DNA from: JBJSXF01 sp046086225
GTDB taxonomy: Bacteria > Actinomycetota > Acidimicrobiia > IMCC26256 > PALSA-610
Direction: 5' to 3'
DNA: 35,905 nucleotides
Assembly: GCA_046086225.1 (NCBI GenBank)
Contig: JBJSXF010000066.1
Span: forward strand, 1-35,905
Program-made: the position numbers and the translations under genes
Notes under the pieces: model-generated
Told to the model about the DNA's origin: nothing
Database searches by the model: none
Seen by the model: only the letters and a program-made list of their open reading frames with translations
Part shown: piece by piece, positions 23,043 to 31,136 of the stretch
How positions within the stretch are numbered: the first letter of the stretch is position 1
Layout of the letters: each line of letters begins with the position of its first letter

Positions 23043-23681
23043 TCAGACGGCGATCGGGATGTCGGCGACGAGCCGGCTGTTCAGCACGATGCGCTGCGCC
23101 GCACTCCCCTTCGGGTGACAGGCGATGAGCGTGAGCTCCGACTCGGGTCGCTGATCGGTCACCCAGAGATCGGTCGGCTGCACGACCTGCGTGCCGGTCG
23201 CCTCATAGACACACATGCGGCCGGGAAGGGTGATCACCACCTGATCGCCGGGCTGCACCAGGTCGAGATCGTGGAACGGTCGGCTGTACGTGGTGCGATG
23301 ACCGGGGAACACCGCGTTGCCGCGTTCGCACGGCCGGGCCGAGCCCGGCCAGTGGCCCGGGCCGCGGTCGAGCACCGTGAGCGTGATGCCCTCGTAGAGC
23401 GTGTGCACGAGGCCGATGCGGGGGATCTCGATGCGCCCGAACTCGACGAGGGGGGTCGGCGCGTAGGGATCGGGCGGCGGCGGCTCGGGGGTCGGGAGCA
23501 CGACGGTCGTGGTGGTCGTCGAGGTCGGGGCCGCAGTGGTCGTGGTCGACGGCGCGTCGGCGCGGTCCCCGCCCCCACCGCCCCCGCAGCCCGCACCGAC
23601 GAGGCCGAGCAGCGTCACCGAGACGAGCCCGGCCGCGACCACCGGACGCCGAGCCCGGATCCGCGACCGCCCTGGACTCAC
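23043..23681 (-). CDS. Class E-type sortase with possible lipoprotein anchor
   Basis: A 212-aa sortase. The catalytic triad is H128 in FPGHRTTYSRPF, C188 in LTLIACHP and R197 in AAQRIVL. The extended His motif and the TLxxC context fit the actinobacterial class E group, which attaches surface proteins to the wall. Unusually, the signal region ends in LVGAGC followed by six Gly, a lipobox-like pattern (C32, imperfect at -3), then a Thr/Pro linker of about 40 residues. It may thus be lipid-anchored instead of held by a transmembrane helix. GTG overlaps the thrC stop (GTGA). No sorting-signal substrate is visible nearby. Confidence 0.85.
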   Translation of the reverse strand: MSPGRSRIRARRPVVAAGLVSVTLLGLVGAGCGGGGGGDRADAPSTTTTAAPTSTTTTTVVLPTPEPPPPDPYAPTPLVEFGRIEIPRIGLVHTLYEGITLTVLDRGPGHWPGSARPCERGNAVFPGHRTTYSRPFHDLDLVQPGDQVVITLPGRMCVYEATGTQVVQPTDLWVTDQRPESELTLIACHPKGSAAQRIVLNSRLVADIPIAV

Positions 23682-24730
23682 AGGCCGAGCTCCGAGAGCA
23701 CCGCGTCGATCGACGCGTCGACCGCCGGCCGGGCCTCGATCTGGGCCACCGCCTGATTGGGGTCCTTCAGGCCGTGGCCGGTGACCGTGCACACCACGGT
23801 CTCGCCGCGGGCGACGAGCCCACCCGCCGCCGCCTTGCGGAGCCCGGCGACCGAGGCCGCCGACGCCGGCTCAACGAACACGCCCTCGGCCGCCGCCAGC
23901 GTGCGGTACGCGTCGAGGATCTCCTCGTCGGTGACCGCGCCGATGGTGCCACCCGACTCGTCGCGCGCGGCGCGGGCACCGTCGGCGCTCGCCGGGTTGC
24001 CAATCCGGATCGCGGTCGCGAGCGTCTCGGGGTGCGGAACCGGCTCGCCGTGGACGAGGGGCGCCGCACCCGCCGCCTGCCACCCGAGCATGCGGGGCCG
24101 CCGCGTGGCGAGCCCATCGGCCGCGTACTCGGAGTAGCCGCGCCAGTAGGCGGTGATGTTCCCGGCGTTCCCCACCGGGATGCAGTGCACGTCGGGCGCG
24201 TCGCCGAGCACGTCGCACACCTCGAAGGCCCCGGACTTCTGACCCTCGATCCGGTAGGGGTTGATGGAGTTCACGACCGTCACCCCACCGCGCTCGCCGA
24301 GCTCGCGCACGATGCGCAGAGCGTCGTCGAAACCGCCCCGCACCGACACCACGCGGGCGCCGTGGATCAGAGCCTGGGCGAGCTTGCCGAGGGCGACGTA
24401 GCCGTCGGGAATGATCACGGCGGCCAGCATCCCGGCCCGGGCGGCGTACGCCGCCGCGCTCGCCGAGGTGTTGCCGGTGGAGGCACAGACGACGACCTTC
24501 GCGCCGTCCTCGGCCGCCTTCGAGATCGCCACGGTCATGCCGCGGTCCTTGAACGAGCCGGTGGGATTCGCGCCCTCGACCTTCAGGAACACGCGCGCGC
24601 CGGTCTCGTCGGAGAGCCGCGGGGCCTCGACGAGGGGCGTGTTGCCCTCGAGCAGGGTGATGACCGGCGTGCGGTCGGAGACGGGCATGCGCGCCCGGTA
24701 CGTCTCGATGATGCCGCGCCATCCGGTCAT
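23678..24730 (-). CDS. thrC: Threonine synthase
   Basis: PLP enzyme (350 aa, the compact actinobacterial/archaeal type) converting O-phosphohomoserine to threonine. The PLP lysine is K61 in NPTGSFKDRGM, the cofactor phosphate loop is GNAGNITAYWRGY, and the substrate loop is STGNTSAS. The ATG at 24730 follows the hom stop by 13 bp. The next actinobacterial gene is normally thrB; here it is the sortase, coupled by a 4-bp overlap. Confidence 0.96.
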   Translation of the reverse strand: MTGWRGIIETYRARMPVSDRTPVITLLEGNTPLVEAPRLSDETGARVFLKVEGANPTGSFKDRGMTVAISKAAEDGAKVVVCASTGNTSASAAAYAARAGMLAAVIIPDGYVALGKLAQALIHGARVVSVRGGFDDALRIVRELGERGGVTVVNSINPYRIEGQKSGAFEVCDVLGDAPDVHCIPVGNAGNITAYWRGYSEYAADGLATRRPRMLGWQAAGAAPLVHGEPVPHPETLATAIRIGNPASADGARAARDESGGTIGAVTDEEILDAYRTLAAAEGVFVEPASAASVAGLRKAAAGGLVARGETVVCTVTGHGLKDPNQAVAQIEARPAVDASIDAVLSELGL

Positions 24731-24743
24731 GCGAACCGACCCC

Positions 24744-26042
24744 TCACTCGTCCTCGCCGCCCACGACCCGCAGCACGGACCCGACCCGACCCACGACCTC
24801 GAGCCCGCCGATCTCGGCGATCGTCGCCCCGAGGTCGGCCTCGCGAGCGACGTGGGTCACGAAGATGAGCCGGGCGCCCTCGCCCCGACCCTCCTGGCGC
24901 ACCGACTCGATCGACACCCCGTACCGCCCGAACACCCCGGTGATCGCGGCCAGGGCCCCCGGCCGATCGATGACGTCGAGGCTCACGTAGAAGCGGGACT
25001 CGGTATCGGCGATCGACGCGATCGGCCGGTCGACGAGGGCCCCGATCGTGGCGCCCCGGGCACCGGCCCGCAGGTTCTTGGCGGCGTCGATGAGGTCACC
25101 GAGGACGGCACTCGCCGTGGGGCCGCCGCCCGCACCCCGGCCGTAGAACATGAGCTGGCCGACGTTGCTGCCCTCGATGAAGACCGCGTTGAACGAGCCG
25201 CGCACCGACGCGAGCGGGTGGGCGACGGGCACCATCGCCGGGTGCACCCGGACCCCGACCGCGCCGTCGCGGGCCTCGGCCACGGCGAGCAGCTTCACGA
25301 CGTAGCCGAGGTCGCCGGCCGCGGCGATGTCGTCGGCGGTGATCGCGGTGATGCCCTCGCGGTGCACGTCGTCGGCGGTGACCCGGGCCCCGAACGCGAT
25401 CGACGCGATGATCGCCGCCTTCGCCGCGGCGTCGAAGCCCTCGACGTCGGCGGTCGGGTCCTGCTCGGCGTACCCCAGGGCCTGGGCCTCGGCCACCGCA
25501 GCGGCGAAGTCGCTCCCCGCTTCGGTCATGCGGGTGAGCACGTAGTTGGTCGTGCCGTTGACGATTCCCATCACCCGGCGGATGCGCTCACCGACCAGCG
25601 ACTCGCGCAGCGGCCGCATGAGCGGGATGCCACCCGCGACTGCCGCTTCGAACAACAGGTCGACGCCGGCCTCGGCCGCCGCCGCGAACAGCTCGGCCCC
25701 GTGCCGGGCGAGGAGCTCCTTGTTGGCGGTGATCACCGGCTTCCCGGCCGCCAGCGCCGTCAGCACGAGCTCGCGGGCCGGGTCGATCCCGCCCACGACC
25801 TCGACCACGACGTCGACTGCGGGATCGGCGACGACCGCGGCCGCATCAGTGGTGAGCACCCCGGGCGCGAGCTCGACCGCTCGGGAGCGGCTCACGTCGC
25901 GCACCGCGACCCGGGCCACCTCGAGCCGGACCCCCGTGCGCCCGGCGACGAGATCACCGTCGTCGGCGAGCGCACGTACGAGCGCGGCCCCGACGTTGCC
26001 GCACCCCAGGATCCCCACGCGCACCGGCGCCACCTCGTTCAC
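24744..26042 (-). CDS. hom: Homoserine dehydrogenase with C-terminal ACT domain
   Basis: NAD(P)-dependent enzyme (432 aa) reducing aspartate semialdehyde to homoserine. The Rossmann motif GILGCGNVGAALV is at 10-22, the core signature GIVNGTTNYVLTRM and the catalytic-Lys region DAAAKAAIIAS are intact. From about residue 350, RFYVSLDVIDRPGALAAITG is an ACT domain, expected to give threonine feedback. It is monofunctional, with no aspartokinase fusion. GTG at 26042 overlaps the stop of the AbiEi-like gene (GTGA); the 781-residue open frame includes that gene's shadow. Confidence 0.95.
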   Translation of the reverse strand: MNEVAPVRVGILGCGNVGAALVRALADDGDLVAGRTGVRLEVARVAVRDVSRSRAVELAPGVLTTDAAAVVADPAVDVVVEVVGGIDPARELVLTALAAGKPVITANKELLARHGAELFAAAAEAGVDLLFEAAVAGGIPLMRPLRESLVGERIRRVMGIVNGTTNYVLTRMTEAGSDFAAAVAEAQALGYAEQDPTADVEGFDAAAKAAIIASIAFGARVTADDVHREGITAITADDIAAAGDLGYVVKLLAVAEARDGAVGVRVHPAMVPVAHPLASVRGSFNAVFIEGSNVGQLMFYGRGAGGGPTASAVLGDLIDAAKNLRAGARGATIGALVDRPIASIADTESRFYVSLDVIDRPGALAAITGVFGRYGVSIESVRQEGRGEGARLIFVTHVAREADLGATIAEIGGLEVVGRVGSVLRVVGGEDE

Positions 26043-26953
26043 GGGGGACAGTCTCGCGCTCGGCCCGCCCGCTCGCCGACGAGATGCCCGGCGAGGGCCG
26101 GCAACCGGGCCGCGTCGTCCCACGTGACCACCGCCAACCGCCATCCGGCGGCGAGGAGCCGGGCCCGCCGTTCGCGGTCGACGGACCGGTTGCGGCGGCG
26201 TTCGCCCGGGTCGCGGCCGTCGCACTCCACGAGCAGCCGAACGGACGGCCAGACGAGCGAACCGGGATCCGCCGCCGCAATCGGGGGCCCGAGCACCCGC
26301 AGCGCCGCCGCGACCTCGACCTCGAGCCGCGGACCCGTGCGGGGTCCGGGACCGAGGTCGGCGACGACCCGGCGCAGGCGGGCTGCTCCCGTCCGGCCGC
26401 GCGTGCCGACCCGGTCGAGGCGCTCCAGGAGGTCGGCTCGCCGCAGGAGCCCGGCCGCCCGCGCCCGCTCGATCACCTGGGCCAGCGGGCGCTCGTCGAG
26501 CGATGCCGCGAGGTCGATGACGGTGCGGGCGGGGGCGGTGACGCGCAACCCGGCCACCTCGGCGATGTCGGTGGCGGCGAGCTCGCGTCGCGTGCGCCGG
26601 ACGATCACCCCCGGTGCGGTCGCGGCCCGACCCACCGGCACGATCACCTCGGGCGAGCCGGTCGGCGGCAGCAGCCGCCACAGCGCCGCGGCGCTCGTGT
26701 GCGAGAGCGCACCGTGCGGCGCGGCCCACAGCGCCGCTGCGGCGAGCTCGGTGAGCGGTGTGGGCGCCCGTCGCGCCTCGGCGTAGACCGACGGGAGGAT
26801 GCGTCGCCACACACCGGTGCGCAGCCGACGATCGATGCCGCCGACCGAGTAGCCGGCCGCGACGGCCTGCGCGCGCGTGACGACGCCGTGCTGTCCGGCC
26901 AGGAGCGCGCCGATCGCCCGATCGGGCTGAAGACGGGACTCGTCGAGTGGCAT
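26039..26953 (-). CDS. AbiEi-type winged-helix plus DUF559 (Vsr-like nuclease fold) protein
   Basis: A 304-aa protein. An N-terminal winged-helix resembling AbiEi antitoxins (about 15-60: GVVTRAQAVAAG...GIDRRLRTGVWRRILPSVY) is followed by a middle domain. A C-terminal DUF559-like segment has E-C-D-G in LLVECDGRD and a tail of basic residues ending AAGWRLAVVTWDD. Such fusions are common and scattered in actinobacteria, with no settled function; no AbiEii toxin partner is present. ATG at 26953 has GGGGGGAGAG upstream. It is wedged between lysA (68 bp away) and hom (4-bp overlap), so it is transcribed and coupled with threonine synthesis. Confidence 0.72.
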   Translation of the reverse strand: MPLDESRLQPDRAIGALLAGQHGVVTRAQAVAAGYSVGGIDRRLRTGVWRRILPSVYAEARRAPTPLTELAAAALWAAPHGALSHTSAAALWRLLPPTGSPEVIVPVGRAATAPGVIVRRTRRELAATDIAEVAGLRVTAPARTVIDLAASLDERPLAQVIERARAAGLLRRADLLERLDRVGTRGRTGAARLRRVVADLGPGPRTGPRLEVEVAAALRVLGPPIAAADPGSLVWPSVRLLVECDGRDPGERRRNRSVDRERRARLLAAGWRLAVVTWDDAARLPALAGHLVGERAGRARDCPP

Positions 26954-27021
26954 CGCTCTCCCCCCGGGGCAGCAGTTCGCGGACTCGGGGGAAGAGCAGG
27001 AGGGCGATGCCGCGGTCGAAC

Positions 27022-28335
27022 CTACAGATCGAGGTCCCGACTGACAAGCATCTCGTCGGTCTCGCGCCGAACGACCGCTCGGGCCGCACCGTCGCGCAGG
27101 AAGACGACGGGCGGTCTCCCTACCTTGTTGTAGGTAGACGCCATCGAGTGGCCGTACGCGCCCGTCACCGGAGTGACGAGGAGGTCACCGACGGTGACAT
27201 CGGCGGGGAGATGCGCATCGCGCACCACGACGTCGCCTTGCTCGCAGTGCTTGCCGACGATCGTCGCGAGCAACGGCCTCGCCGCCGTCGCCCGGGTCGG
27301 CACGAACGCTTCGTAGCGCGCGCCGTAGGTGACGGGCCGCGGGTTGTCGCTCATCCCCCCGTCGACCGCGACGTACGTGCGGATGCCGGGGATGTCCTTC
27401 ACCGTGCCGATCGTGTACAGCGTGAACCCGGCGGGGCCCGCGATCGAGCGCCCGGGCTCGACCATCACCCGCGGCCGCGACCGCACCCCGGCGTCGACCA
27501 GCGCCGAGTCGACGGCGGGCAGCAGCGCCGCCGCGTAGTCGGCGACGGTCGGCGGATCGTCGTCGGGCAGGTAGCGGATGCCGAGGCCACCGCCGAGATT
27601 GAGCTCGGCGACCGTCGTGTCCGCCTCCGCCTCGATCGCGGCTACGAGGCCGACCATCCGCTCGACCGCCCGCCCGAACGCGTCGAGCCGGAAGACCTGC
27701 GAACCGATGTGGCAGTGGATGCCCGCGAAGTCGAGCGCGCCGTGGGCGATGACCCGCCGGACCGCAGCGAGCGCCTCGCCACTGTGGAGACCGAAGCCGA
27801 ACTTGGAATCCTCGCCGCCGGTCTCGATGTACTCGTGGGTGTGTGCCTCGACCCCCGGACGGACGCGCACCTGCACCCGGGGCGGTGCTGCGCCGGCCGC
27901 GACGAGGGTCTCGAGTCGCGTGATCTCGGCGTCGGAGTCGACGACGATGCGACCCACCCCGGCGGCGAGTGCGGCTTCGAGCTCGGCCGTCGACTTGTTG
28001 TTGCCGTGGAAGACGATCCGGTCGGCCGGGAACCCCGCCCGCAACGCGACGAAGAGCTCGCCGCCCGTCGCCACGTCGAGGTCGAGACCCTCCTCGGCGA
28101 CGAGCCGGGCCATCGCGGTGCAGAGGAACGCCTTGCTCGCGTACGCCGCGCCGCCCGGGAACGCGTCCCGGTACTCGGCGCAGCGCCGCCGCAGCTCCGC
28201 TTCGTCGTACACGAAGCACGGCGTGCCGAACTCGGCGGCGACCGCGGCGAGCTCCACCCCGGCGACGCTCACCCGTCCGGCGGCATCGATCCGGGCCGAG
28301 GCCGGGAGCAGCGACGGGTCGAACGGCGCGCTCAC
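27022..28335 (-). CDS. lysA: Diaminopimelate decarboxylase
   Basis: PLP enzyme (437 aa) making lysine from meso-diaminopimelate. The PLP lysine is K68 in YASKAFLCTAM. HCHIGSQ, the phosphate-binding ELNLGGGLGI and EPGRSI follow, and the second active-site residue set is in KHCEQGD. GTG at 28335 overlaps the argS stop (GTGA). The argS-lysA-(hom) order matches mycobacteria. Confidence 0.96.
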   Translation of the reverse strand: MSAPFDPSLLPASARIDAAGRVSVAGVELAAVAAEFGTPCFVYDEAELRRRCAEYRDAFPGGAAYASKAFLCTAMARLVAEEGLDLDVATGGELFVALRAGFPADRIVFHGNNKSTAELEAALAAGVGRIVVDSDAEITRLETLVAAGAAPPRVQVRVRPGVEAHTHEYIETGGEDSKFGFGLHSGEALAAVRRVIAHGALDFAGIHCHIGSQVFRLDAFGRAVERMVGLVAAIEAEADTTVAELNLGGGLGIRYLPDDDPPTVADYAAALLPAVDSALVDAGVRSRPRVMVEPGRSIAGPAGFTLYTIGTVKDIPGIRTYVAVDGGMSDNPRPVTYGARYEAFVPTRATAARPLLATIVGKHCEQGDVVVRDAHLPADVTVGDLLVTPVTGAYGHSMASTYNKVGRPPVVFLRDGAARAVVRRETDEMLVSRDLDL

Positions 28336-29984
28336 GGCGCGTCGGAGTCGTCGTCGTCGAGCCGGGACATCTCGTCGGGGGCGCGCACGCCGAGGAGCCC
28401 GAGCGCGGCGGCGAGCCCGATCCGGCACGCCTCGACGAGCCAGAGCCGGGCCTGGGTCGCGGCATCGTCGTCGGTGAGGACGCGGACGTCGCGGTAGAAG
28501 CCGTGGAACGCGCGGGCGAAGTCACGCACCCACGTGGAGATCTTCTGCGGGGCGCGCAGGTCGGCCGCCTCGGCCACGACGTCGGGATAGACGGCGAGGG
28601 CCCGCAGCAGCTCCACCTCGCGTTCGTGCACGAGCGGCGCCAGGTCGACTCCGTCGAGCGGACGCCGGATCACACCCTCCGCTGCGGCCCGCCGGGCGAT
28701 CGACATCACCCGGGCGTGCGCGTACTGCACGTAGTAGACGGGATTGTCCATCGAACGGCTCGCCACCGCCTCGAGGTCGAACGTCATCGGCGATTCGATG
28801 CCCTGGAGCAGGAAGGTCATGCGGGCGACGTCGGGGTCGACCTCGTCGAGGAGATCGGCGACCGTGACGATCGTGCCCGCCCGCTTCGAGATCTTCACCT
28901 CGGTGTCGCCCTTCACGATCCGGACGAACTGACCGAGCAGCACCTCGGGCTCACCGGCCGGGAAGCCCAGCGCCTCGAGCCCCGCCTGGAGCGACTTCAC
29001 CTGCCCGTGGTGGTCGGCCCCCCAGATGTCGATGAGGTGGTCGAAGCCGCGGGCGAACTTGTCGCGGTGGTACGCCAGGTCGTTGCAGAGGTAGGTGGTC
29101 GAGCCGTCGGAGCGCACGAGCACCCGGTCGCGCGGGTCGCCGAAATCGCTCGACCGCAGCCAGCGGGCACCCTCGTGGTCGTAGGTGCGCCCGGCACCGT
29201 CGAGGATCCCGAGCACCGCGGCGACGTCGCCCCGCTCGTGCAGCACCCGCTCGGAGAACCAGGTGTCGAACTCGACGCCGATCCGGCCGAGATCGTCACG
29301 CAGTCCGGCGACGATCTCGCGGTAACCCCACTCGCAGGCAACGTCGGGATCGACGTCGTCGCCCAACTCGGCCCGCAGGCGGCTCGCCATCTCGACGAGG
29401 TACTCGCCCTGGTACCCGCCCTCGGGCGGTTCCTCGCCGCGGTAGCGGGCGTGGAGCGAATCGCGGAAGGTGCGCAGTTGGTTGCCCGCGTCGTTCAGGT
29501 AGTACTCGCGGTGGACCTCGGCCCCCCGGGCCGCGAGGAGGTTCGCAATGGCATCGCCGACCGCGACCCACCGACCACCCCCGGCGTGGAGCGGCCCGGT
29601 CGGGTTGGCCGACACGAACTCCAGGTTGATGCGGCGTCCGGCCAGCGCCGACGAGCGGCCGAAGGCGTCGCCGGCGACGACGAACTCGCGGAGCAGCGCG
29701 CCGAGCCACGTGGGGGCGAGGGTGATGTTCACGAAGCCGGGCGGGGCGACGTCGACGGCGGCCACGTGGGCGACCCCGGCGGCGGCGAGCGCGTCCCGGA
29801 TCCGGCCGGCCACCTCGAGCGGTGGCGAACCGACCCGCTTGGCGAGTTGCAGCGCCACGTTGGTCGACCAGTCGCCGTGCTCGGGATTGCGAGGCGGCTC
29901 GACGACCACCCCGGATTCGGGCACGGGCAGGCCCGCAGCCGCGAGCGCCTCGAGCAGGGCGGAACGGAGGTCGTCGCGGATCAT
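28332..29984 (-). CDS. argS: Arginyl-tRNA synthetase
   Basis: Class I synthetase (550 aa, normal). The N-terminal additional domain (1-90) is followed by the catalytic core. The HIGH signature appears as HAGG (133-136) in ANPTGPLHAGGGRW, with Gly in place of the second His, a departure seen in some ArgRS branches. The KMSKS equivalent is KISKRAG. The C-terminal anticodon domain ends in an Asp-rich tail. The ATG at 29984 has no clear Shine-Dalgarno but TACGCT lies 11 bases upstream. It heads a seven-gene operon. The matching tRNA-Arg(CCG) is about 3 kb away. Confidence 0.96.
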   Translation of the reverse strand: MIRDDLRSALLEALAAAGLPVPESGVVVEPPRNPEHGDWSTNVALQLAKRVGSPPLEVAGRIRDALAAAGVAHVAAVDVAPPGFVNITLAPTWLGALLREFVVAGDAFGRSSALAGRRINLEFVSANPTGPLHAGGGRWVAVGDAIANLLAARGAEVHREYYLNDAGNQLRTFRDSLHARYRGEEPPEGGYQGEYLVEMASRLRAELGDDVDPDVACEWGYREIVAGLRDDLGRIGVEFDTWFSERVLHERGDVAAVLGILDGAGRTYDHEGARWLRSSDFGDPRDRVLVRSDGSTTYLCNDLAYHRDKFARGFDHLIDIWGADHHGQVKSLQAGLEALGFPAGEPEVLLGQFVRIVKGDTEVKISKRAGTIVTVADLLDEVDPDVARMTFLLQGIESPMTFDLEAVASRSMDNPVYYVQYAHARVMSIARRAAAEGVIRRPLDGVDLAPLVHEREVELLRALAVYPDVVAEAADLRAPQKISTWVRDFARAFHGFYRDVRVLTDDDAATQARLWLVEACRIGLAAALGLLGVRAPDEMSRLDDDDSDAP

Positions 29985-29995
29985 CGGGGTCGCCG

Positions 29996-30001
29996 AGCGT
30001 A
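29996..30001 (-). promoter_or_regulatory. Predicted -10 element for argS operon
   Basis: TACGCT on the minus strand, 11 bases before the argS ATG, predicting a leader of only a few nucleotides. Confidence 0.42.
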
Positions 30002-30051
30002 CCGGCCGCACAGTTCCGGCCTCCGGTCCCGTTCGCGCGCTCCGCACCCGG

Positions 30052-30057
30052 TATGCT
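30052..30057 (+). promoter_or_regulatory. Predicted -10 element for the GGDEF operon
   Basis: TATGCT, a near-ideal -10, lies in the 282-bp gap between argS and the GGDEF gene. No clear -35 is present. It implies a leader of about 200 nt holding the hairpins described next. Confidence 0.45.
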
Positions 30058-30071
30058 GCGCAGCGCGGTGA

Positions 30072-30131
30072 TTCCCGGTCGCCCGCACCGGGAAGCATCC
30101 TCGGAGGGCCGGAGCGGCCACGGCATGCTTC
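30072..30131 (+). ncRNA. Structured 5' leader of the GGDEF operon, two overlapping stem-loops
   Basis: TTCCCGGT (30072-30079) pairs with ACCGGGAA (30087-30094). GAAGCAT (30092-30098) pairs with ATGCTTC (30125-30131), enclosing GGCCG-GAG-CGGCC (30107-30119). The two outer stems share three bases, so they compete at their boundary. I do not recognise a known riboswitch, and the c-di-GMP classes do not fit by eye. The rest of the gap, up to 30266, holds the 15-bp repeat and no other clear signal. Confidence 0.4.
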
Positions 30132-30224
30132 GACCCGGCGACACCCCGACCGTCGACCCGGCCGGAACCGCTCGCAACCGGGGGCCGACGACCGGTGGGA
30201 CCACTCGACCGGTGCGGGAAGGAG

Positions 30225-30254
30225 TTGCGGGCGAGGGAATTGCGGGCGAGGGAA
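30225..30254 (+). repeat. Two perfect 15-bp tandem repeats before the GGDEF gene
   Basis: TTGCGGGCGAGGGAA at 30225-30239 and 30240-30254. If translation began at GTG 30195 they would encode ELRAR twice; with the ATG at 30267 they lie in the leader and supply GAGGGA purine runs near the ribosome-binding region. Confidence 0.85.
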
Positions 30255-30266
30255 TCGGGCGACGTA

Positions 30267-31136
30267 ATGGGTACGGATGCGGGTACTGATGCAACGGTGA
30301 GCGAGGAGATCGATTCGTTGGAGGTTGCGCCGGAGACCGAGGCCACACCGTCGACCGACGGTGCCCGAGGCAATCTCCGCGTCGTGCGGGCGCTCGCAGG
30401 CGCCACCGCCGACCTCGCCGAATCCGGCCTCGGCATCATCTACGAGGCGCTCGACGGACTCGTCGCCCGCTACGGGCTCGACGACGCCGCCGCCGTCGTC
30501 GACGTCGCCGGTCTCGGTCGGCAGGTCTTCCGGGCCGGGCGCCGCCCCATCGACCTCGACGACGACTCGCTCCTCTGCGCCGAGCCGGGCTGCTACACGC
30601 GCCCGAACGTCGACGACCCCGGCTTCGACCGCTCGCTCCTCCTCGCGCTCTGCGCCCTCGCGCTGCGCACCGATGCTCTGCGCTACGAGTCGGGGCACGA
30701 CCCGCTCACCGGACTCCACGACCGGCGCTGCTTCGACCGACTCCTCGACAGCGCCGTGGCCCGCAGCGTCCGGTACGGGTGGGCCTTCACCCTCGTGCTG
30801 ATCGACCTCGACGATCTGAAGGCCATCAACGACTCGCGCGGGCACCTCGCCGGCGACGATGCACTCCGAGCCCTCGGCGCCCGCTTCGCCCGCGCTCTGC
30901 GCTTCGGTGACGACGCCGCCCGCATCGGCGGCGACGAGTTCGCGGTGATCCTCCCCGGGGCCGTGCCCGGCCTCGTGCCCGGCCTGCTCGCCCGGATCCG
31001 CGACGCCGGCGACGACCACCGGGCCTGCCCGTCGTTCTCGTACGGCATCGCGAGCTGCCCGACCGACGGCACCTCCCGCGACGAGCTCGTCCGGATCGCC
31101 GACGAGCGCCTCTACGCGGCGAAGGCGCACCGATGA
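30267..31136 (+). CDS. Diguanylate cyclase (GGDEF domain), soluble
   Basis: A 289-aa cytoplasmic protein without membrane helices. The N-terminal half (about 30-150) is an unassigned sensor-like helical region with three Cys (LLCAEPGC, LALCALAL). The GGDEF domain (about 155-289) starts at HDPLTGLHDRRCF and has the active-site GGDEF at 221-225. R212-F-G-D215 five residues before it is an intact RxxD inhibitory site, so c-di-GMP feedback is likely. Start choice is open: GTG 30195 would add ELRAR repeats and GTG 30297 is shorter; ATG 30267 is kept. The end overlaps the next gene (ATGA). Confidence 0.85.
   Translation: MGTDAGTDATVSEEIDSLEVAPETEATPSTDGARGNLRVVRALAGATADLAESGLGIIYEALDGLVARYGLDDAAAVVDVAGLGRQVFRAGRRPIDLDDDSLLCAEPGCYTRPNVDDPGFDRSLLLALCALALRTDALRYESGHDPLTGLHDRRCFDRLLDSAVARSVRYGWAFTLVLIDLDDLKAINDSRGHLAGDDALRALGARFARALRFGDDAARIGGDEFAVILPGAVPGLVPGLLARIRDAGDDHRACPSFSYGIASCPTDGTSRDELVRIADERLYAAKAHR

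Noticed and set aside
23043..23792. Longer sortase start within the thrC region
   Set aside because: The extra N-terminal residues are the antisense-frame shadow of thrC; the GTG at 23681 gives a proper signal peptide and a GTGA overlap.
30072..30131. Known c-di-GMP riboswitch before the GGDEF gene
   Set aside because: The stems and loops do not match the conserved core of class I or II by eye; kept only as an unnamed structured leader.
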